Origin: Campylobacterales bacterium
Lineage (GTDB): Bacteria; Campylobacterota; Campylobacteria; Campylobacterales; Sulfurimonadaceae
Direction: 5' to 3'
Length of the DNA stretch: 64,000 nucleotides
Assembly: GCA_024280035.1 (NCBI GenBank)
Contig: JAJRQV010000014.1
Span: 1 to 64,000, forward strand
Shown here: positions 9,892-17,835 of the stretch, piece after piece
Numbering within the stretch: the first letter of the stretch is position 1
How the letters are laid out: each line of letters starts with the position of its first letter
Translations under genes and position numbers: made by a program
Notes under the pieces: generated by a model
What the model was told of the DNA's origin: nothing
The model's input: only the letters and a program-made list of their open reading frames with translations
Database searches by the model: none

Positions 9892-11370
9892 TTAAAAATT
9901 TTTATCAAACCAATTTGCAATCTCAGATCTAATAGTATGTCTTAGCTGAACGCCAGCAATATAGTTCTCTGTTTTGGCTTTTTGAAGCAGAGCAACTAAG
10001 GCATTTCGCCGTTTCGATAAGAAAGGGTGGTCAATTTGATTAGGATCGCCCATCACTACTAATCGTGTTTCATCCCCCATTCGTGTACCAATAAGTTTTA
10101 ATGTAGCTGCCGTAAGGTTTTGTGCTTCATCAATAATAACAAACTTCTTAGAGATAGTTGTCCCTCTCAGGTGAGCAATATCCATGACCTCTATATTATG
10201 TTTCAGCATAAAAGACTCCGTTGCAGTCTCTTGTTTCATAGAATTGATATTACCTGTATATTCTACCTGTGAATCAATAGAACGTTTTTTCATATGCTCA
10301 ATAGTATAATTAATAGCAGAATAAAGAGGGTACATAAAATAACCTAGTTTTTGTCCTTCATCCCCCTTTCTAAAACCAAGTTCAGAATGTTGGTCATTTG
10401 CGGTTACTGTATTTCTTGCATAAATAATTCCTTCAACAATACTCTCATTGAGAAGTTCTAGCCCGGCTTGTAGAGCAATAAGTGTCTTACCCGAACCTGT
10501 TGCTCCGGAAACAACAGTAACATAATTTTGAGGGTGGGTTAACATGGTAAAGTAGAATTTTTGTTCAAGGTTAATAGGACGTACTAAGTTGTCATCATAA
10601 AATTCACCAAAACGTTTGTAAAAATCGCACCATTCAAGATTATGATTGTTCATAAGTGCATATTTTTGAATACCTGTTTCGTAAATTTGTGTGTCATCAC
10701 CAGCTTCTTGAACAAAGGTCATCTGTTCAAAGTTTCGGTGCTCTTGACTATCTTCAAGTTTAGGTTCTTCTCCTTGAAAGCTATAGGTATGTGCAAATTC
10801 AATCTCTTCAGGTCTTTCAACACGAGCATTTCGGATACTTTGCGTAGTAATACCTTGCACCTCAGATGCAATTTTAAAAGAGATATCATTTGTTAAAAGA
10901 GTAAGACTATACTCTTTTGCAATTTCACCAATTTTTGCATCATTTAGCCCATACTCATGTCGATAATTCTTAGCAATTTCATATGACTTTCTATAAATAA
11001 TATATAAGGGAATATCTGTACCTACTTGAGTGTCTTGTAAATTAGCATGAGGGAAGTTAACACTAAGACGATAATACTTATCTTTACAATTCTTTGCTTG
11101 TTTTTTTGAACACTCTTGAATACACTTAGGCAGGTCTGAAAACTCTATGGTTCTGCCTTGTTCATTATCTGCAAATCGGAAAAATTCTCTGGCTCTAAAT
11201 CCAGCATCTCCACGGATATCATCTTTTTTATTATTGAGTTCTGCTAAAACGATATCAGTAATTACAACAGCATTTTCACCATTATCATAGAGTCGAAGTA
11301 TATGAAGTGGATCATCAAGGATAACGGAGGTGTCTAGAAGATAACAGTTCTGTTTAGGTGTCTCAGCCAT
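9892..11370 (-). CDS. PIN-PhoH family protein (RNA-processing ATPase)
   Basis: A 492-residue cytosolic protein with two domains. The N-terminal PIN nuclease-like domain (about residues 5-150) starts YLLDTSVILDD, with the acidic residues expected for metal binding. The C-terminal PhoH ATPase has Walker A SGATGSGKTLIAL near residue 288 and a Walker B-type FVIIDEAQNLT, followed by GDPNQIDHP. This PIN-PhoH fusion is the YlaK/PhoH2 type, linked in other bacteria to RNA unwinding and cleavage. In Campylobacterota it is a common single-copy gene. It is transcribed alone. Substrate specificity cannot be told from sequence. Confidence 0.9.
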   Translation of the reverse strand: MAETPKQNCYLLDTSVILDDPLHILRLYDNGENAVVITDIVLAELNNKKDDIRGDAGFRAREFFRFADNEQGRTIEFSDLPKCIQECSKKQAKNCKDKYYRLSVNFPHANLQDTQVGTDIPLYIIYRKSYEIAKNYRHEYGLNDAKIGEIAKEYSLTLLTNDISFKIASEVQGITTQSIRNARVERPEEIEFAHTYSFQGEEPKLEDSQEHRNFEQMTFVQEAGDDTQIYETGIQKYALMNNHNLEWCDFYKRFGEFYDDNLVRPINLEQKFYFTMLTHPQNYVTVVSGATGSGKTLIALQAGLELLNESIVEGIIYARNTVTANDQHSELGFRKGDEGQKLGYFMYPLYSAINYTIEHMKKRSIDSQVEYTGNINSMKQETATESFMLKHNIEVMDIAHLRGTTISKKFVIIDEAQNLTAATLKLIGTRMGDETRLVVMGDPNQIDHPFLSKRRNALVALLQKAKTENYIAGVQLRHTIRSEIANWFDKNF

Positions 11371-11506
11371 GGCAGAGTCCTTTTATGTTATTTTACTCTA
11401 AAAAATGATGAGCATACTCATGTTTTTTTGAGCTATCCTTTTAAGAAGAATATTATATTAAACCATACAAAACAGAAAAGATTTCTTAAGTGGAAGAAAA
11501 AGAAGT

Positions 11507-11731
11507 TTAGATTACGCCAAGTTGTAAAAGGGCTTCATCATTAATCTCGTCTTGAGACATAAAAGCCTTATCTTGATAGATATAAGCAACAGGAAGTGTA
11601 TCCCAAAACTTATCGCTAGGGTGCTTAATCCCTGCGAAGTTTAAAAGACGTTCTTGAACCTCAATAGAGAGTTCGTTAAACATGATACTATCATCTGTAA
11701 CATTATCACCAATACGAGGATTTGAGAACAT
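11507..11731 (-). CDS. conserved small hypothetical protein
   Basis: A 74-residue acidic soluble protein without signal peptide or membrane segment. It has a mixed helical pattern (NELSIEVQERLLNFAG) and ends DEALLQLGVI. I do not recognise a family. The ATG sits just after a CTAAGGTTGT ribosome-site region. It is downstream of the PhoH-like gene start, transcribed in the same direction but separated by about 135 bases. Codon use matches its neighbours, so it is probably real. Confidence 0.65.
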   Translation of the reverse strand: MFSNPRIGDNVTDDSIMFNELSIEVQERLLNFAGIKHPSDKFWDTLPVAYIYQDKAFMSQDEINDEALLQLGVI

Positions 11732-11890
11732 TTACAACCTTAGATAAATAACTAATCCTAGTCTTTAGGTTCAGTTGAGTTATTATATATCAAAGAAAAT
11801 AGGATTATTATTAATTTTGCTTAATGTCATTATAAATTGAAAAGATTGTGAGTAAAAAGGAAAAAGAGTTTTAAAAGGAGAATACTTTGC

Positions 11891-12733
11891 TTATGAAACA
11901 TTCAGTTTAGAGTTTTTCCCTTTAACTAAGTCAGCTAAAGTACGCTGAACAATATTACGTAAGAAAATATCACCTTCATGGAGGGATGAGACACCAACGC
12001 TAACTGTCACATAGGTATTCGTATGTTGTTTAAAGCTTGGGTTATCTAAACTACTTTGAATTTTTTTAGCTACAAACTCGGCTTCACTAATGGCGGTTTG
12101 AGGAAGTAAAATAATGAGTTCAGTGTCAGAATAACGAGCAAAAATATCACTTTTACGAAGATGTTCTTGAGTCTCTTTACATAAGATGGCTAAGGTTTCA
12201 TCCCCCGTTTTTTTACCATATTTTTTTAGAATATCATCAAAATTATCAATCTCGAAAGCAATTAAAGAGAGAGCCTCTTTTTTTCGTTTTGAGAGTTTAA
12301 AGAGACGTTCACCAAACTCGAAAAAGTAGTAACGATTGTGTATGCCTGTAAGGGGATCAACAAGAGAAAGTTTTTCAATAGCAGAAGAATCCTCATCAAC
12401 CTCATGTTGTAGTTCAAGAAGATGTTGAGAAATTTCTAATATTTCATCATTATAAAAGATATCAGTTTCTTCGTAAGGAGAATCTGTTTTTTGCGATAAA
12501 ACAAGGGTATTGATTTCTAAAATTGGATATAAAAATTTCTTAGCCAGAAGAAACAGGATTAAGGAGAGTATGAAAAGTGCCCCAAGCATACCAATAAAGA
12601 ATTGGCTTTTTTGAGCATCTGTTAAAAATTCAGAGAGTCCAAAATAAAAGTAAGCAAAAAGTGAACTAAATATAAAAAAAAGGAGTAAAGAAGAACTAAT
12701 GAGTGTAAAAAATGATTTTAAACTTTGATTCAT
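11891..12733 (-). CDS. membrane protein with degenerate GGDEF domain
   Basis: Two hydrophobic segments (residues about 10-30 and 45-65) anchor an N-terminal sensor region. A short linker leads to a GGDEF-type domain recognised by DPLTGIHNRYYF. The active-site loop reads YSDTEL instead of GGDEF, so the conserved glycines are missing and cyclase activity is unlikely. It may bind a nucleotide or act as a dead regulator (inference). The start is taken as the ATG with AAGGAA five bases upstream. An in-frame ATG five codons earlier is the alternative. The gene stands alone, with its promoter side facing tRNA-Val. Confidence 0.8.
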   Translation of the reverse strand: MNQSLKSFFTLISSSLLLFFIFSSLFAYFYFGLSEFLTDAQKSQFFIGMLGALFILSLILFLLAKKFLYPILEINTLVLSQKTDSPYEETDIFYNDEILEISQHLLELQHEVDEDSSAIEKLSLVDPLTGIHNRYYFFEFGERLFKLSKRKKEALSLIAFEIDNFDDILKKYGKKTGDETLAILCKETQEHLRKSDIFARYSDTELIILLPQTAISEAEFVAKKIQSSLDNPSFKQHTNTYVTVSVGVSSLHEGDIFLRNIVQRTLADLVKGKNSKLNVS

Positions 12734-12850
12734 AATATTCCTTGTCATAGAACTAATATATTCTTACATAACTAAGCTTAAGAATAAGGTCACAGATTAT
12801 TTTAATAGTACTTTAGCTAAACTCTCACTCTTCAAAACTATCTATTAGAA

Positions 12851-12926
12851 GGTTCTTTAACTCAGTTGGTAGAGTGCTTCCATGACATGGAAGAAGTCGG
12901 CAGTTCGAGCCTGCCAAGAACCACCA
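12851..12926 (+). tRNA. tRNA-Val (GAC)
   Basis: A 76-base cloverleaf with acceptor GGTTCTT/AAGAACC, D arm CTCAGTTGGTAGAG, anticodon stem CTTCC/GGAAG with loop ATGACAT (anticodon GAC), T arm GGCAGTTCGAGCCTGCC, and an encoded CCA. Confidence 0.95.
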
Positions 12927-13015
12927 TCTTTAATATATAACTTACTCCCTACTCTTATTACATCAGTTTTCTTTTTCATGCAGATAAAATGTTATTATAC
13001 TTCAAAGGAAGTATT

Positions 13016-13612
13016 ATGAATAAAATTTATATGAGTGTAGTTATTGCTCTTTTGACTGTATTGACAGGTTGTTCTTCAAAAAAACCTGAAGCAGGGAAAA
13101 AACTTGTTACTGTTTTTGACGCGTGTATGATTAAAGGAGTAGAAGCACCTAAATGGGTCTGTGGAGATGCAACTGCTCAAAATATACATCAACTGTTTGA
13201 TGTTGGTTCTGCAACAATAAGTAAATTAGGAACAGGTTTTACCCAAGAAGAAGCTGCAGCAGATGCGAAAATAAAACTTCAAGAACAGATTGAAACTCTT
13301 GCCCAAGAAAAAATTATTCTTTTTATTCGCCGTGCTCAACTTGACCCTAAACAAGATGTAGATAAGGCCTTTGTTTTTCTTCTGTCGAAACGTATTGGTG
13401 CAAAAGTAATTAAAAAAGCACGTGTAAGTGAGTATTGGAAAAATTATTATCTAAATCTTGCTTATTCTCAAGTGGTTGTTAAAAAAGAGAGCTTTCAAAA
13501 AATTACTCAAAGAGAAGTCCTTCTTGAAATACGACAAAAATCTGCTTACTGGGAAATATTTAAAAATAATAATGCAGTTCAAGTCTTAGAAGATGTTTTA
13601 AACAATATCTAA
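13016..13612 (+). CDS. LPP20-family lipoprotein
   Basis: A 198-residue exported protein with a signal peptide ending in LTGC, so lipid-anchored at the cysteine. The mature part begins SSKKPEAGKK and includes APKWVCGD and a repeated helical region resembling the Helicobacter LPP20 family (DAKIKLQEQIETLAQEKI). The function of LPP20 proteins is not established; they are surface antigens in Helicobacter. The start was set at the ATG with AAAGGAAG upstream, since the nine extra codons before it lack signal-peptide character. It is monocistronic with a hairpin after the stop. Confidence 0.8.
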   Translation: MNKIYMSVVIALLTVLTGCSSKKPEAGKKLVTVFDACMIKGVEAPKWVCGDATAQNIHQLFDVGSATISKLGTGFTQEEAAADAKIKLQEQIETLAQEKIILFIRRAQLDPKQDVDKAFVFLLSKRIGAKVIKKARVSEYWKNYYLNLAYSQVVVKKESFQKITQREVLLEIRQKSAYWEIFKNNNAVQVLEDVLNNI

Positions 13613-13626
13613 GTGAAAAATCTAAG

Positions 13627-13654
13627 GTTTTACAAATTCCGAAATTTGTAAAAC
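13627..13654 (+). terminator. hairpin after the LPP20-like gene
   Basis: GTTTTACAAAT and ATTTGTAAAAC form a perfect 11-bp stem around TCCGAA, 14 bases after the stop codon. No clean T-run follows, but the AT-rich stem and position fit a terminator. Confidence 0.65.
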
Positions 13655-14196
13655 AGGCTTGTTTTGATAAAACTTCAACTGTTAGAAAATTGTTTTTATA
13701 TGCTCTTCTGCTTTTATCATGTTAACGGCGAAGTTAAATTCAGTTTATTGAAATAGATGCGGACAGTAGAAATAGTGCAGGAGAGACAGATGACTGTAGT
13801 CAATACTACACCTCTTCTCCCTCAGACACAAAAGGTGATTGATTTAGCAACTTTTGTTAGATTTGAGATACACAAACCGCTCCTAACGGGGTTGAAATGT
13901 GGGCTGTGTATGGGCTTAGTGATCTTGAGACAATGACCCTTGATACGTCGAATCTAACCCTTAGTTTTGATGATTAAACAGGTGACTTAGAAGTTGTTGC
14001 TTATATGAATGATACAGACTCCGCAATGTACTGCTAAAGATGATATATTAACTTATATGAATCTTTAGTAAAAACCTTTGTATTCTTTATCCTTTACGGA
14101 TAAGGGGTACACTCTTTTATTTAAAATTAAAGTTAACACTTCTCCTTCATAACATATAAAGCAAAATTTAGATAAAATCACGCAATTTTTAAGGCA
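13655..14196. other. gene-free stretch with a decayed coding remnant
   Basis: No intact gene is visible. The part at 13867-14037 retains protein-like sequence, while the remainder up to the thrS promoter is AT-rich without recognisable motifs. Confidence 0.5.
13867..14037 (+). pseudogene. possible remnant of a lost protein gene
   Basis: In one plus-strand frame the sequence reads DTQTAPNGVEMWAVYGLSD and continues, with an in-frame TAA at 13975, into GDLEVVAYMNDTDSAMY before another TAA. The composition (Thr, Asp, Asn, aromatic residues) resembles the beta-rich repeats of exported surface proteins. There is no start codon with a ribosome site and no recognisable family, so this is a tentative call of a relic. 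Confidence 0.25.
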
Positions 14197-14202
14197 TATA
14201 AT
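14197..14202 (+). promoter_or_regulatory. -10 box for thrS operon
   Basis: TATAAT preceded by AT-rich sequence with T-tracts, about 150 bases before thrS. It leaves a leader that carries two hairpins. Confidence 0.5.
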
Positions 14203-14236
14203 TTAGTATGGATAATGAGCAAAACTAGTAAAAGTA

Positions 14237-14261
14237 TTTTCACCTTTGTGAAAAGTTTTTT
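14237..14261 (+). terminator. terminator-like hairpin in the thrS leader
   Basis: TTTTCAC-CTTT-GTGAAAA followed by G and six Ts looks like an intrinsic terminator placed within the transcribed leader upstream of thrS. It may attenuate the operon, or end a transcript coming from upstream. No T-box sequence is seen. Confidence 0.5.
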
Positions 14262-14315
14262 AGAAAAGCCCATAACCTTATGCTAATGCTGAGTTTTTTT
14301 CGGCAAAAAGCCCAC

Positions 14316-14328
14316 GCACCTTAGGTGC
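14316..14328 (+). promoter_or_regulatory. second hairpin in the thrS leader
   Basis: GCACC-TTA-GGTGC is a perfect 5-bp stem, followed by TTTATATTTT and ending 24 bases before the thrS ATG. It could act with the preceding hairpin in leader control; this is inferred from position. Confidence 0.4.
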
Positions 14329-14352
14329 TTTATATTTTACTTTAGGATAACT

Positions 14353-16161
14353 ATGGACGCAATTGCGATTAGACATAATGATGAAATTTTAGATTTACAA
14401 ACTGCTTCACAACGTGGTGTTGAGGGAGAAGGCATTGAACTTGATAACTCAGCTGAGTCTTTAGATGTGCTTCGTCACTCAACAGCTCACCTTATGGCTC
14501 AGGCGATTAAATCGCTTTATCCTGAGGCTAAGTTTTATGTTGGACCCGTAGTTAAAGAGGGTTTTTATTATGACTTTAAAGTGGACTCTGAAATTGGTGA
14601 GGGTGACTTAAAAAAGATTGAAAAGCAGATGTTGTTTTTTGCTAAGAAAAAACATGAAATTGAAAAGTACGAAATTAGTATGGATGAGGCAAAAAAGAAG
14701 TTTGCTAATGACCATCTAAAACTTTCTGTAATGGAGCGTATTCCATCAGATACTGTTTCAATTTATAAGCAGGGTGAGTTTGAAGACCTTTGTCGGGGTC
14801 CGCACCTGCCTTCAACCAAATATATACGTTTTTTTAAACTGCTTAAAATTGCAGGGGCTTATCTTGGTGGTGACTCTAAAAATGAGATGTTAACACGTAT
14901 TTATGGAATTGCTTTTGCCGATAAAGAGTCTTTAAAAGCACATATGACTATGTTAGCTGAAGCGGCTAAACGTGACCACCGTAAAATTGGTAATGAGATG
15001 AAACTTTTTACCTTTCGTGAAGAAGTAGGTGCAGGTTTTCCAATCTGGCTTCCTGCGGGTGGACGTCTTCGCGCACGTTTAGAAGGGCTTCTTTTTAAAG
15101 CACATCGTAAACGTGGTTATGAGCCAGTTCGTGGTCCTGAAATGCTTCGTGCTGATCTGTGGAAAGTTTCTGGGCATTACCAAAATTATGGCGAAAACAT
15201 GTACTTTACGAGTATTGATGAGGTTGAGTTTGGTGTGAAACCAATGAACTGTGTTGGGCATATTAAAGTGTATGAAGATGAGTTGCGTTCTTATCGTGAC
15301 CTTCCCCTAAAATATTTTGAATATGGTGTGGTTCATCGGCATGAGATGACAGGTGCGCTTCATGGGCTTTTTCGTGTTCGTGAGTTTACTCAAGATGATG
15401 CCCATATGTTCTGTACAGTTGAGCAGATTGAAGAACAAATTATTGAAGTGGTTGATTTTGTCGATAAAATTATGACTACCTTTGGTTTTGAATATAAGAT
15501 GATGATCTCAACAAAACCTGAAAAAGCAGTGGGTGATGCCCAAGTTTGGGAAAAATCAGAACAAGCACTTATTAATGCCATGCAAGCTAATAATTTAGAA
15601 TATGAGATTGATGAGGGCGGTGGTGCATTTTATGGTCCTAAAATTGATATTAAAATTACTGATGCTATTGGACGTGAGTGGCAGTGTGGTACAATACAGT
15701 TAGACAACAATTTACCAGAACGTTTTGAACTTGAGTATAATGATGGTGACAATGAGAAAATTCAGCCAGTTATGATTCATAGAGCAATTTTAGGTTCGTT
15801 TGAGCGTTTTATTGGTATATTAACAGAACATTATGCGGGTGAATTCCCAATGTTTATTGCTCCGACGCAAGTAGCCATCATTCCGATAGCTCAAACGCAT
15901 AACGCATATGCGAAGGAAATAGCAGATAAACTTATTGATCTGGGCGCAGATTCTGAGATTTTCGATAAAAATGAAAGTCTTAATAAACGTATTAGAACAG
16001 CCGAAAAAGGTCGTGTTCCGATGATTATTGTTTTAGGTGATGAAGAAGTTGAAGCTAAAACTGTAGCGATTCGTGACAGAAGAACTAGAGAACAGTCTAA
16101 TGCAAATTTAGATTCATTCTTAACAATGATACAAACCAAAATCAACGAGGTAAATTTTTGA
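14353..16161 (+). CDS. thrS: threonyl-tRNA synthetase
   Basis: Charges tRNA-Thr with threonine. The 602-residue enzyme is the short form typical of Campylobacterota, with little or no N-terminal TGS domain. The editing domain shows RHSTAHLMAQ. The class II core has FPIWLPAGG, MNCVGHIKVY with the zinc-binding cysteine, and MTGALHGLFRVREF. The anticodon-binding domain closes the protein. It leads a classic thrS-infC-rpmI-rplT order and overlaps infC by TTGA. Length and motifs are normal. Confidence 0.97.
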   Translation: MDAIAIRHNDEILDLQTASQRGVEGEGIELDNSAESLDVLRHSTAHLMAQAIKSLYPEAKFYVGPVVKEGFYYDFKVDSEIGEGDLKKIEKQMLFFAKKKHEIEKYEISMDEAKKKFANDHLKLSVMERIPSDTVSIYKQGEFEDLCRGPHLPSTKYIRFFKLLKIAGAYLGGDSKNEMLTRIYGIAFADKESLKAHMTMLAEAAKRDHRKIGNEMKLFTFREEVGAGFPIWLPAGGRLRARLEGLLFKAHRKRGYEPVRGPEMLRADLWKVSGHYQNYGENMYFTSIDEVEFGVKPMNCVGHIKVYEDELRSYRDLPLKYFEYGVVHRHEMTGALHGLFRVREFTQDDAHMFCTVEQIEEQIIEVVDFVDKIMTTFGFEYKMMISTKPEKAVGDAQVWEKSEQALINAMQANNLEYEIDEGGGAFYGPKIDIKITDAIGREWQCGTIQLDNNLPERFELEYNDGDNEKIQPVMIHRAILGSFERFIGILTEHYAGEFPMFIAPTQVAIIPIAQTHNAYAKEIADKLIDLGADSEIFDKNESLNKRIRTAEKGRVPMIIVLGDEEVEAKTVAIRDRRTREQSNANLDSFLTMIQTKINEVNF

Positions 16162-16688
16162 GTAAAAAACAACAAACCATAATGAACGACGATATTCGTG
16201 TTCCAGAAGTACGCTGTGTAGTAGACGGCGGAGAAGCATTAGGCGTAGTATCTACAGCTGACGCAAAGGCTAAAGCAGATGAATTAGGACTGGATATTGT
16301 TCTTATTTCGCCTGATGCCAAACCACCTGTTGCAAAGATTATGGATTATGGTAAGTTTAAATACCAAGAAGAGAAAAAGAAAAAAGAGCAACGTAAAAAT
16401 CAGGTTAAAATCGAAGTTAAAGAGATTAAACTTTCGGTTAAAATTGCTGATAATGATATCTCTTATAAGGTTAAACACTCAAGAGAGTTCCTTGAAGCAG
16501 GTAAGCATGTAAAATTTCGTGTATTCTTACGTGGTCGTGAAATGGCTCACCCTGAAGCAGCAAGAGAAGTTTTACTTCGTGTTTGGCCAATGGTTGAAGA
16601 CCTAGGAACAATGGATAAGCCTCCACGTTTGGAAGGTCGTTACTACAATATGCTTGTTCTTCCTCACAAAAAAGAGGGCGCTAAGTAG
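16158..16688 (+). CDS. infC: translation initiation factor IF-3
   Basis: Binds the 30S subunit and checks start-codon selection. The 176-residue protein has the N-terminal domain (DDIRVPEVRCV, AKPPVAKIMDYGKFKYQ), a lysine-rich linker helix and the C-terminal RNA-binding domain (VKFRVFLRGREMAHPE). It begins with TTG, overlapping the thrS stop as TTGA. Non-AUG starts are usual for infC and allow IF-3 to repress its own translation in other bacteria. Ends 284 bases before rpmI, which has its own promoter. Confidence 0.97.
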   Translation: MSKKQQTIMNDDIRVPEVRCVVDGGEALGVVSTADAKAKADELGLDIVLISPDAKPPVAKIMDYGKFKYQEEKKKKEQRKNQVKIEVKEIKLSVKIADNDISYKVKHSREFLEAGKHVKFRVFLRGREMAHPEAAREVLLRVWPMVEDLGTMDKPPRLEGRYYNMLVLPHKKEGAK

Positions 16689-16805
16689 GCTTTTAGCCTA
16701 CGATAAATAGCTTCTTCTTCTGGAATGAATTGTAAATGGATAAGAGTCAAGCTCTTGGTCACTCTTTAGATAAAAATTCCCCTTTTTTTTTAAGTTAAAT
16801 TTTGG

Positions 16806-16811
16806 TATAAT
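16806..16811 (+). promoter_or_regulatory. extended -10 promoter for rpmI-rplT
   Basis: TTTTGGTATAAT is a near-perfect extended -10 element. The predicted transcript has a leader of about 150 bases containing GCATC-TTTG-GATGC (16872-16885) and TTTCCT/AGGAAA (16891-16907). The long structured leader resembles the position where L20 represses this operon in other bacteria, but homology of the structure is not shown. Confidence 0.55.
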
Positions 16812-16972
16812 CCCGAACTCATTTTACACTTCTGTGTAGAGTAATGGATTTTTTGTAATAAAAAATCAAAAGCATCTTTGGATGCATGAGTTTCCTGACA
16901 AAGGAAATCCAGTGTTAACCTAGGGCAAGGAATTACTTCTTTTGTCGTAAATTTAATAGAAAGGTCAAATCG

Positions 16973-17164
16973 ATGCCAAAAATGAAATCTGTAAAAGCTG
17001 CTGTAAAGCGTTTTAAAGTTAAGAAAAATGGTCAAATTAAACGCGGAACTGCGAATAGAAGCCACATCTTAACTAAACAAGATGCTGGAACACGTCGTGA
17101 GCAAAATAGCCCTAAGGTTATTGCTAAAGCTGACGTGAAAAACATCAAAGCGATGATCAACTAG
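16973..17164 (+). CDS. rpmI: 50S ribosomal protein L35
   Basis: A 63-residue very basic protein with the typical start MPKMKSVKAAVKRFKV, the KRGTANRSHILTK region, and a short C-terminal tail. It is a component of the large ribosomal subunit, in the conserved infC-rpmI-rplT order. AAAGG precedes the ATG. One position (N in RGTANRSH, usually aromatic) is unusual but does not affect identification. Confidence 0.95.
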   Translation: MPKMKSVKAAVKRFKVKKNGQIKRGTANRSHILTKQDAGTRREQNSPKVIAKADVKNIKAMIN

Positions 17165-17195
17165 TCCTAACTAGTATGATTTAACTCTCCGTGTT

Positions 17196-17247
17196 TAACT
17201 AAGTTATAGATATTGATGAGCCTTGCTCATTAAAGTGTACTTAGTTA
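17196..17247 (+). promoter_or_regulatory. long two-tier hairpin between rpmI and rplT
   Basis: TAACTAAGT (17196-17204) pairs perfectly with ACTTAGTTA (17239-17247), and inside it TTGATGAGC (17213-17221) pairs with GCTCATTAA (17225-17233) with one G-U, closing on a 3-base loop. It lies between two ribosomal protein genes, where an mRNA-processing or repressor-binding structure is plausible. Confidence 0.5.
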
Positions 17248-17325
17248 TATATACGGGCAAGTCTGTGAAAATCAGCACCCCACTCATCTGATTAAAGAAT
17301 GAACGGGTAAAGAAAAAGGAAAAAA

Positions 17326-17679
17326 ATGCCAAGAGTAAAAACTGGTGTCGTAAGACGCAGAAGACATAAGAAAATTTTAAAATTAGCTAAGGGTTTCTTT
17401 AGTGGACGTAGAAAACACTTCCGTAAAGCGAAAGAGCAAGTTGAACACAGTATGGTATACGCATACCGTGATAGAAAACAAAACAAACGTGAGTTCCGTA
17501 AACTATGGATTATCCGTATTAATGCAGCTTGTCGTTTAAATGACCTGTCTTATTCTGTATTCATCAATGGATTAAAAAAAGCTGGTATCGAGCTTGACCG
17601 TAAAATCCTTGCTGATATGGCAATGAATGATGCTGCAGCATTCTCTGCAGTTGTTACAGCTGCAAAAGCTGCTCTTTAA
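17326..17679 (+). CDS. rplT: 50S ribosomal protein L20
   Basis: A 117-residue basic early-assembly protein of the large subunit, which in several bacteria also represses its own operon. The sequence begins [18 protein letters not shown] and includes [15 protein letters not shown] and [14 protein letters not shown]. Length is standard. AAAGGA precedes the ATG. Last gene of the thrS-infC-rpmI-rplT group. Confidence 0.97.
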   Translation: MPRVKTGVVRRRRHKKILKLAKGFFSGRRKHFRKAKEQVEHSMVYAYRDRKQNKREFRKLWIIRINAACRLNDLSYSVFINGLKKAGIELDRKILADMAMNDAAAFSAVVTAAKAAL

Positions 17680-17794
17680 TTAGAGTAGTGGACAGCTTTC
17701 TTTAGAAAAGCTGCTCTGTAACATTTTCTTGGGAGTTTAGGCTCTCAAACCTCTTAAAATACACCTCTTTTACCCCATATTAATTCTTTCAATA

Positions 17795-17800
17795 TATAAT
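17795..17800 (+). promoter_or_regulatory. -10 box for the glycosylation operon
   Basis: TATAAT 36 bases upstream of the first gene of the polysaccharide/pgl cluster. The following nine genes are nearly all overlapping, so one promoter could serve them. Confidence 0.45.
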
Positions 17801-17835
17801 GTATTAAAATAGACATAGCTCTGTATCGGGACTAG

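Noticed and set aside
14353-14370. T-box riboswitch in the thrS or alaS leader
   Set aside because: The conserved T-box sequence and specifier loop were not seen in either leader.
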